DNA of 5,478 bases, taken from assembly GCA_903842855.1 (NCBI GenBank), contig CAIMNT010000093.1:1-5478 (forward strand), in the 5' to 3' direction. This DNA is from an uncultured Actinomycetes bacterium (lineage in GTDB: Bacteria > Actinomycetota > Actinomycetes > Nanopelagicales > Nanopelagicaceae). The notes below the pieces were generated by a model. It saw only the letters and a list, made by a program, of their open reading frames with translations, was not told the DNA's origin and made no database searches. A program made the translations under genes and the position numbers. This document shows, piece by piece, positions 1 to 4,904 of this stretch; position 1 is the first letter of the stretch, and each line of letters starts with the position of its first letter.

Positions 1-23
1 ACAAAAGGAACGTCGGCGTGTCC

Positions 24-52
24 TAGCCATTCGAACAGATGTTCGGTACGAT
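24..52 (+). promoter_or_regulatory. Putative recA promoter (-35 TAGCCA, 17-bp spacer, -10 TACGAT)
   Basis: TAGCCA at 24-29 matches the TTGACA consensus at 4 of 6 positions. TACGAT at 47-52 matches TATAAT at 4 of 6. The spacer is exactly 17 bp, the ideal sigma-70/SigA distance. The LexA box occupies 31-46, almost the whole spacer, which supports this being the real promoter because a bound repressor there would block RNA polymerase. Transcription would start near 58-60. The hexamers are individually weak, so the call rests mainly on spacing and on the operator. Another promoter upstream of the window cannot be excluded. Confidence 0.55.
31..46 (+). promoter_or_regulatory. LexA operator (SOS box) of recA
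   Basis: The sequence TCGAACAGATGTTCGG is an inverted repeat with half-sites TCGAAC and GTTCGG separated by 4 bp. The known actinobacterial and Gram-positive LexA consensus is close to TCGAAC-N4-GTTCGA, so only the last base departs. The box lies 162 bp before the recA start codon, inside the putative promoter spacer. By established LexA biology, the repressor bound here would silence recA until RecA-ssDNA filaments stimulate LexA self-cleavage. The match and location make this a strong call. Confidence 0.9.
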
Positions 53-57
53 ACCTC

Positions 58-82
58 CATCCGAAAGGTCTCCGATCGGATG
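58..82 (+). repeat. Inverted repeat, possible 5'-end stem-loop of recA mRNA
   Basis: CATCCGA at 58-64 is perfectly complementary to TCGGATG at 76-82, giving a 7-bp stem with an 11-nt loop. The 3' arm overlaps a second small palindrome, TCCGATCGGA at 71-80, which could instead act as a DNA site. The stem would sit at the extreme 5' end of the predicted transcript, where stem-loops are known to slow decay of some bacterial mRNAs. The repeat is directly visible; a role is inference. Confidence 0.45.
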
Positions 83-170
83 CGAAAGATATGCCCAACC
101 AGAGCGGTTCCACACTTCCGCGAGAGCCAGTCTCCCGCCGTCGGTGGTCTTCCGTACCTTCTGGACCGTA

Positions 171-186
171 CAGATGAACTCATCTG
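171..186 (+). repeat. Short hairpin upstream of the recA ribosome-binding site
   Basis: CAGATG at 171-176 pairs perfectly with CATCTG at 181-186 around an AACT tetraloop. It ends 10 nt before the Shine-Dalgarno sequence and could shape access to it. A 6-bp repeat can arise by chance, so a functional role is uncertain. Confidence 0.35.
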
Positions 187-196
187 AGTTAAGAGA

Positions 197-202
197 GAAA
201 GG
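197..202 (+). promoter_or_regulatory. Ribosome-binding site of recA
   Basis: The purine-rich GAAAGG is followed by 6 nt before the ATG at 209, a good Shine-Dalgarno position. It fixes the recA start at this ATG. It is the clearest ribosome site in the window; the downstream genes mostly lack one at normal spacing and probably rely on translational coupling. Confidence 0.75.
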
Positions 203-208
203 CAGAAA

Positions 209-1291
209 ATGGCATCAGATAAAGCCGATAAGGCATCTGAAAAGCAATCGCTTGATCGCACCAAAGCCCTAGATACCGCCCTAGCCCAGATTGAGCGTCA
301 GTTCGGTAAGGGTTCAGTAATGAAGATGGGTGAGCGCGGCTCAGTCGTCCAAGAGGTTATTCCAACCGGATCTATCGCTCTTGATATCGCACTCGGTATC
401 GGCGGATTGCCACGAGGCCGTATCGTTGAAATTTATGGCCCAGAATCTTCGGGTAAGACAACTGTTGCTCTGCATGCAATTGCCAATGCGCAGAAGAATG
501 GCGGCATAGCAGCATTTATCGATGCCGAGCATGCCCTTGATCCTGAGTATGCCAAGAAGCTTGGCGTAGATATTGATGCGCTCCTTGTTTCACAACCCGA
601 TACAGGTGAGCAGGCACTTGAGATCATGGATATGTTGATTCGCTCCGGCGCACTCGACATTATCGTTGTTGACTCGGTTGCCGCACTCGTTCCACGCGCT
701 GAAATTGAGGGCGAGATGGGTGACTCACATATGGGTCTACAAGCTCGTCTGATGTCTCAGGCACTTCGCAAGATCACTGGTGCCTTGCATCAGTCAAACA
801 CAACAGCAATCTTTATTAATCAGTTGCGTGAGAAGATCGGTGTCTTCTTCGGAACCCCTGAGACAACTACCGGTGGTAAGGCGCTCAAGTTCTACGCCTC
901 TATCCGCATGGATGTGCGACGCATCGAAACTCTTAAGGATGGCCAAGAGGCCGTCGGTAACCGTACCCGCGTCAAAGTCGTCAAGAACAAGATGGCTCCA
1001 CCATTCAAGCAGGCAGAGTTTGACATCATCTATGGCACCGGAATCTCGCGCGAGGGCTCGCTCATTGATCTTGGTGTAGAAGTTGGTGTCGTCAAGAAAT
1101 CTGGTGCTTGGTATACCTACGAAGGCGATCAACTCGGACAGGGCAAGGAGAACTCACGTAACTTCTTGATCGACAACCCTGATCTTGCAAATGAGATCGA
1201 AGGCAAGATTCGCGAACACTATGTTCCCGTCGTTATTGATCCAGAGTTAGTTGCCGCGATTGATGAAGCGACCTCTGAGGTCGATTTCTAA
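209..1291 (+). CDS. recA: Recombinase RecA
   Basis: RecA is a cytoplasmic DNA-dependent ATPase that forms filaments on single-stranded DNA, drives homologous strand exchange, and stimulates LexA self-cleavage. The 360-residue protein is close to the usual length (E. coli 353) and collinear with the family. The Walker A motif GPESSGKT is at residues 77-84. The catalytic Glu is E107 in FIDAEHALDP. Walker B ends in VVDS at 153-156. The L1 DNA-binding loop lies around GEMGDSHMG (168-176) and L2 around residues 206-220 (EKIGVFFGTPETTTG). The inter-subunit ATP-contact lysines correspond to K259 and K261 in VVKNK. The tail is acidic and ends SEVDF. No intein is present. The ATG is supported by a Shine-Dalgarno site 6 nt upstream. 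A LexA box upstream indicates SOS control, and recX follows after 3 nt. One minor oddity is Phe213 in L2, where E. coli has Met202. Confidence 0.99.
   Translation: MASDKADKASEKQSLDRTKALDTALAQIERQFGKGSVMKMGERGSVVQEVIPTGSIALDIALGIGGLPRGRIVEIYGPESSGKTTVALHAIANAQKNGGIAAFIDAEHALDPEYAKKLGVDIDALLVSQPDTGEQALEIMDMLIRSGALDIIVVDSVAALVPRAEIEGEMGDSHMGLQARLMSQALRKITGALHQSNTTAIFINQLREKIGVFFGTPETTTGGKALKFYASIRMDVRRIETLKDGQEAVGNRTRVKVVKNKMAPPFKQAEFDIIYGTGISREGSLIDLGVEVGVVKKSGAWYTYEGDQLGQGKENSRNFLIDNPDLANEIEGKIREHYVPVVIDPELVAAIDEATSEVDF
1269..1283 (+). terminator. Possible attenuator hairpin at the recA-recX boundary
   Basis: CGACCTC-T-GAGGTCG is a perfect 15-bp odd palindrome inside the last codons of recA. 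As RNA it would form a 5-6 bp GC-rich stem with a 3-5 nt loop, followed by ATTTCTAAAAG, which is only a weak U tract. It could act as a leaky terminator or pause, or hide the GAGG at 1277-1280 that precedes recX. E. coli is known to have a leaky terminator between recA and recX that keeps RecX scarce. Here the sequence also encodes the conserved-looking RecA tail, so chance remains possible. It is too weak to call a full terminator. Confidence 0.35.
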
Positions 1292-1294
1292 AAG

Positions 1295-1780
1295 GTGAGA
1301 GATAAATCAGATGTAGTGGCTGATCCCTACTCTGACGCGATGTCGATGGCGCTCTATGCGCTAGCTCCTCGCGCCAAGAGTAGGGCTGAGCTAAATACTC
1401 AACTCATAAAGAGGGGAGTTGAACCCGAGATCTCTTCCTCTGTTCTCGACTCACTCGAACTCCAGGGTCTGCTTAACGACTTAGAGTTCGCTCATATCTG
1501 GACTGAGTCGCGCCGCCGCCAGAAGAAGTTAAGTACTGGTGTGATCGTCCAAGAACTCCGCGGTAAAGGCGTCGCCCAGGACATCATCGATGAGGTAATG
1601 CAGGGATCGGATGTCGAGGAGGAGTACCAAATGGCATTTCAATTGGCTGAGCGTAAATATCGCTCGTGTGCCCACTTGGACCATATGGTGATTTACCGTC
1701 GGATCCACTCATTGCTAGCCCGCAAGGGGTTTAGCCATCAGATTACTGAGCGGATTATGAAGGAGCTTTTAGCCTCGTAA
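1295..1780 (+). CDS. recX: Regulatory protein RecX
   Basis: RecX binds RecA filaments and inhibits their extension and ATPase activity, tuning recombination and the SOS response in the cytoplasm. The 161 residues match the usual small, all-helical protein (E. coli 166). The three tandem three-helix repeats can be followed. The first includes RAKSRAELNTQLIKRGVEP and ILNDL-like GLLNDLEFAHIWTESR (about 27-73). The second is LSTGVIVQELRGKGV onward (79-102). The third is YRRIHSLLARKGFSHQI onward (134-159). The gene begins 3 nt after the recA stop, the typical partner position. The GTG start at 1295 has no well-spaced Shine-Dalgarno site. A second GTG at 1316 (giving MADPYSD) or the ATG at 1340 are alternatives, and all keep the repeats intact. 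Product identity is secure from context and sequence; the exact start is not. Confidence 0.92.
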   Translation: MRDKSDVVADPYSDAMSMALYALAPRAKSRAELNTQLIKRGVEPEISSSVLDSLELQGLLNDLEFAHIWTESRRRQKKLSTGVIVQELRGKGVAQDIIDEVMQGSDVEEEYQMAFQLAERKYRSCAHLDHMVIYRRIHSLLARKGFSHQITERIMKELLAS

Positions 1781-1789
1781 GATTGTCCA

Positions 1790-3223
1790 ATGAGCGCACG
1801 CACCTTTGTTGTAGAAACCTACGGCTGTCAGATGAATGTGCACGATACCGAACGCATTGCTGGGCTTCTCTTAGACGCCGGGTATGAGGCGGCGCTTGAA
1901 GGTTCCACCCCTGATTTAGTGGTCTTTAATACCTGCGCCGTCCGTGAAAATGCAGATAACAAGCTCTATGGAAACCTCAGCTTCTTAGCCCCACTCAAGA
2001 AGAGCAATCCTGACTTCCAGATCGCGGTAGGTGGCTGCATGGCCCAGAAGGACCAAGATTCCATCATCAAGCGGGCTCCTTATGTTGATGTGGTCTTTGG
2101 TACCCACAACATTGGTTCACTCCCAGCACTCTTGGAGCGCGCCCGCATCGAAGAGGCATCCCAGGTTGAGATCAAAGAGTCACTTGAACACTTTCCCTCA
2201 ACACTGCCAGCCCGGCGCCACTCGGCATTTAGCGCGTGGGTTTCTATCTCGGTCGGATGTAACAACACTTGCACTTTTTGTATCGTGCCCTCACTCCGCG
2301 GGGTCGAAAAGGATCGCACAAAGGCAGATATTCTCAAAGAGGCTCGAGCTTTAGTTGAACAAGGCGTCGTGGAAATTACTCTCCTTGGCCAGAACGTGAA
2401 TGCCTATGGAGTTGATCTCGGTGAGCGCGGTGCATTTGCCTCGTTGATCCGCGAGGTCGGTTCCATTGATGGGCTGGAGCGTTTGCGTTTTATGTCACCT
2501 CATCCTCGTGACTTCACTCAGGATGTAATTGAGGCGATGGCGGAGACTAAATCTGCGATGCCACATTTACATATGCCACTTCAATCTGGATCAGATCGAA
2601 TTTTGCAGGCGATGCGCCGCTCCTATCGCTCAGAGCGTTACTTAAAGATCATTGAAGATGTCCGTAGCGCGATGCCGGATGCTGGAATTACAACGGATAT
2701 CATCGTGGGTTTCCCTGGGGAGACTGAAGAAGATTTTCAAGCGACTCTGGATGTAGCGCGGGCAGCAAGGTTTACTGCCGCTTACACCTTCCAATATTCC
2801 AAGCGCCCAGGGACTCCTGCGGCAACAATGCCCGATCAAATCGGGGATGCAGTCATGGCAGAGCGCTACACGCGTTTGCATAAACTGCAACAAGAAATTT
2901 CAGGAGAGATAAATCGCTCCTCCATTGGCAAGAGTTATGAGGTTTTGATCTCTGATCACGAGGGTCGACACGACGCAGACCGTGCCCGCGTAAATGGACG
3001 AACACCCGACTTTCGCTTAGTTCATCTTGAGACCAACGGTGCTCGTCCCGGCGATTTGGCCGAGGTAACTATCACCGAAGCCACACCAAACTTCATGGTG
3101 GGGTCGCTCAACGCGATTAGAAAAACACGCGGGGGCGATGCCCACGACGCTAGGCGGGCAGAGATCGCTGACAAATCAATCATGATTGGAATGCCAACCT
3201 TACAGAAACTCAAATCTCTGTGA
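1790..3223 (+). CDS. miaB: tRNA-2-methylthio-N6-dimethylallyladenosine37 synthase MiaB
   Basis: MiaB is a radical-SAM methylthiotransferase that converts i6A37 of tRNAs reading UNN codons into ms2i6A37, the step after MiaA. Its 477 residues show the full family plan. The N-terminal UPF0004 domain has cluster cysteines C13 (YGCQMN), C49 (NTCAVRENA) and C83 (GGCMAQ). The radical-SAM domain carries C157, C161 and C164 in CNNTCTFC, followed by IVPSLRG. LGQNVNAYG (199-207), HMPLQSGSD (261-269) and DIIVGFPGET (303-312) are further family motifs. A TRAM RNA-binding domain spans roughly 377-440. A charged tail of about 35 residues follows, as is common in actinobacterial MiaB. The ATG lies 9 nt after the recX stop. 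The nearest AAGGAG (1760-1765) is 24 nt away, so initiation probably depends on upstream translation. The last 4 nt overlap miaA, whose product makes its substrate. Confidence 0.97.
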   Translation: MSARTFVVETYGCQMNVHDTERIAGLLLDAGYEAALEGSTPDLVVFNTCAVRENADNKLYGNLSFLAPLKKSNPDFQIAVGGCMAQKDQDSIIKRAPYVDVVFGTHNIGSLPALLERARIEEASQVEIKESLEHFPSTLPARRHSAFSAWVSISVGCNNTCTFCIVPSLRGVEKDRTKADILKEARALVEQGVVEITLLGQNVNAYGVDLGERGAFASLIREVGSIDGLERLRFMSPHPRDFTQDVIEAMAETKSAMPHLHMPLQSGSDRILQAMRRSYRSERYLKIIEDVRSAMPDAGITTDIIVGFPGETEEDFQATLDVARAARFTAAYTFQYSKRPGTPAATMPDQIGDAVMAERYTRLHKLQQEISGEINRSSIGKSYEVLISDHEGRHDADRARVNGRTPDFRLVHLETNGARPGDLAEVTITEATPNFMVGSLNAIRKTRGGDAHDARRAEIADKSIMIGMPTLQKLKSL

Positions 3224-4122
3224 CCCTGGTTGTAATTGGAGGCGCGACAGCCACTGGTAAAAGTGACTTGACGGTTGAGTTAGCAGGGCGCATTGGGGGA
3301 GAGGTCGTTAATGCCGACTCTATGCAGCTCTACCGCGGCATGGATATCGGGACCGCAAAACTTTCACTCGAGGAACGCAAGGGAATCGCGCACCATATGC
3401 TCGACCTGGTGGAAGTTTCTACTGATGTCAACGTCGCTTGGTATCAGGAGCGGGCACGAGCCACAATAGATGCACTGCTTACGCAACAAATTCCGGTCAT
3501 CGTTGTTGGCGGAACTGGTTTTTATATCAAGGCGATCCTCGACGATTTGAATTTTCCAGAAACCGATCCATTGGTTCGCGAAAAGTTGACGCAGGAGGCA
3601 GAGAAAATTGGGGCAGATGCGCTGCACCAAAGGTTAGGCAAATTAGATCCTGCTGCGGCCGCTGCTATCCCACGTGAAAATGTGCGACGCGTTATTCGCG
3701 CGCTAGAAGTTATCGAAATTACCGGTAAGCCATTCACAGCAAATCTGCCACGTGAAAATTCCACTAAGTATCCGCAAGCACTGCAATTTGGGTTAACCAC
3801 AGATCGGGAACTCTTAGATGCCAGAGTGGATCTACGAGTGGAGAAAATGTTTGAGAATGGATTAATTCGCGAAGTTGAGGGATTAATCGGGGCCGGATTA
3901 TTGGAGGGCAAAACTGCGCGTGCTGCGTTGGGGTATGCCCAAGTTATCGCCGCCCTCGAGGGTGAGATCACGATGGATGAGGCGATCTCACAGACAAAAG
4001 TTGCAACTCGCCAATATATTCGTAGGCAAGAGACCTGGTTCCGCAGGGATCAGCGCATCACCTGGCTAGAGGAAAGTTCAGACCGCGCCGCCACCATCGA
4101 AAAGGCTATCCTGACTTCATGA
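3220..4122 (+). CDS. miaA: tRNA dimethylallyltransferase MiaA
   Basis: MiaA transfers the dimethylallyl group of dimethylallyl diphosphate to N6 of A37 in tRNAs reading UNN codons, giving i6A37, the substrate of MiaB encoded just upstream. The 300-residue protein fits the family (E. coli 316). Visible motifs are the P-loop GATATGKS (8-15), the substrate-contact block NADSMQLYRGMDIGTAK (31-47) with the likely catalytic Asp33, VGGTGFYIKA (97-106), and RENVRRVIRALEV (152-164) in the tRNA-binding region. The C-terminal ATRQYIRRQETWFRRD (262-277) is the arginine-rich family signature. The GTG start overlaps the miaB stop as GTGA. No Shine-Dalgarno site is evident, which points to termination-reinitiation coupling. 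Its end overlaps dapF by 4 nt as ATGA. Confidence 0.97.
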   Translation: MTLVVIGGATATGKSDLTVELAGRIGGEVVNADSMQLYRGMDIGTAKLSLEERKGIAHHMLDLVEVSTDVNVAWYQERARATIDALLTQQIPVIVVGGTGFYIKAILDDLNFPETDPLVREKLTQEAEKIGADALHQRLGKLDPAAAAAIPRENVRRVIRALEVIEITGKPFTANLPRENSTKYPQALQFGLTTDRELLDARVDLRVEKMFENGLIREVEGLIGAGLLEGKTARAALGYAQVIAALEGEITMDEAISQTKVATRQYIRRQETWFRRDQRITWLEESSDRAATIEKAILTS

Positions 4123-4904
4123 TCGCAACATATGGACATGGGACGCATAATGATTTTGTGCTGCTCTTTGATCCTGATGGGGTGCAAGAAATTACCTCGG
4201 AGCAAGTGGCTCGAATCTGCAACCGCGCAACCGGGATTGGCAGCGATGGCTTTATCCGCATCACCAAACGCGATGGAAAATGGTTTATGGATTATCGCAA
4301 CCAGGATGGCTCAATCGCTGAAATGTGTGGCAACGGGATTCGCGTCATGGCTCGCTACTTGGTGGAACGTGGTTATCAAGGCGAAGGTATCTTCTCCATA
4401 AACACTCGCGCAGGTATGAAGTACTTGGCTGTGCCTGCCGAAGATGACATCTCAGTCAATATGGGCAGCGTTCAAGAGGTATATGACGATGTCACTGTTC
4501 ACATCGGAGATCATTCGTGGAGAGCTACTCACATAGATGTTGGTAATCCCCATGCCGTGGTATTCGTAGACGACTTGGCGGCAATCGGCGACCTTAAGGG
4601 AGCACCGGAAGTTGATGGCGATTATCCCGATGGAGTGAATGTGGAATTTGTAACCTTCCTACCTAATGGTGAACTAGCCATGCGGGTGTATGAGCGGGGA
4701 GTCGGCGAGACACAATCGTGCGGAACGGGTACCTGCGCCGTTGCATTGGCGGCAACTCTTCACAAGGGAGGACGTCTGCCTTCGCGTTGGGTGATCAATC
4801 CACCTGGAGGACGGTTGGTTGTAGATACAGATGCTCATAGCAATTCAACGTTGATCGGTCCTGCTGTACTCGTGAAAGATGTCGAACTGGATACATATCT
4901 GTGA
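4119..4904 (+). CDS. dapF: Diaminopimelate epimerase DapF
   Basis: DapF interconverts LL- and meso-2,6-diaminopimelate without a cofactor, using two cysteines as acid and base. The product feeds lysine synthesis and the meso-DAP peptidoglycan stem peptide. The catalytic cysteines are C70 in the block AEMCGNGIR (67-75) and C201 in QSCGTGTCA (199-207). Other family motifs are HGTHNDFVLL (7-16), GIGSDGFI (39-46), the N-G-I binding surroundings at 72-74, VGNPHAVVF (141-149) and YERGVGETQSCGTG (191-204). At 261 residues it is near the usual 265-300. The ATG start lies in the ATGA overlap with miaA; an AAAGG at 4101-4105 sits 13 nt before it, rather far for strong initiation. The GTGA at its end starts hflX. 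Nothing suggests inactivation, and both catalytic motifs are intact. Confidence 0.97.
   Translation: MIATYGHGTHNDFVLLFDPDGVQEITSEQVARICNRATGIGSDGFIRITKRDGKWFMDYRNQDGSIAEMCGNGIRVMARYLVERGYQGEGIFSINTRAGMKYLAVPAEDDISVNMGSVQEVYDDVTVHIGDHSWRATHIDVGNPHAVVFVDDLAAIGDLKGAPEVDGDYPDGVNVEFVTFLPNGELAMRVYERGVGETQSCGTGTCAVALAATLHKGGRLPSRWVINPPGGRLVVDTDAHSNSTLIGPAVLVKDVELDTYL

Larger units (their letters stand above)
59..208 (+). other. Long 5' untranslated leader of recA
   Basis: If transcription starts near 59, recA mRNA has an untranslated leader of about 150 nt. It holds a 7-bp inverted repeat at its 5' end (58-64 with 76-82), a 6-bp hairpin near the ribosome site (171-186), and the direct repeat CCGTAC at 152-157 and 166-171. 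CCTTCT at 157-162 could pair with the Shine-Dalgarno region at 196-202 if one A is bulged. No recognisable riboswitch class or convincing small gene is present. The boundaries depend on the promoter prediction. Confidence 0.45.

Noticed and set aside
3..26. Possible last codons of an upstream gene (frame 3, ending KRNVGVS then TAG at 24-26)
   Set aside because: Actinobacteria often have a small DUF3046 gene before recA, and the stop just before the LexA box would fit, but seven codons cannot support a call.
11..32. Possible PafBC (RecA-NDp) promoter, CGTCGGCG resembling TGTCGGTG
   Set aside because: The partner -10 (TANNNT) at the required 8-bp spacing is missing; the sequence there is CCATTC.
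2..186. Open + frame from the window edge to a TGA at 184-186
   Set aside because: It runs through the promoter, LexA box and leader; its residues look like translated non-coding DNA, rich in Arg, Ser and Pro with no motif.
39..272. Open + frame of 77 codons covering the recA leader and start
   Set aside because: It starts inside the LexA box, overlaps 64 nt of recA in another frame, lacks a ribosome site, and its predicted protein resembles no family I know.
794..1132. Minus-strand open frame of 112 codons inside recA
   Set aside because: Antisense shadow of a highly conserved gene; no ribosome site or recognisable product.
3522..3971. Minus-strand open frame of 149 codons inside miaA
   Set aside because: Antisense shadow rich in Ser, Arg and Ala; the + strand encodes all MiaA motifs without interruption.
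4132..4401. + strand open frame of 89 codons inside dapF, beginning with a Cys-containing hydrophobic stretch like a lipoprotein signal
   Set aside because: The lipobox-like ILMGC stretch is a frame-shifted reading of DapF, and the rest lacks protein-like character.
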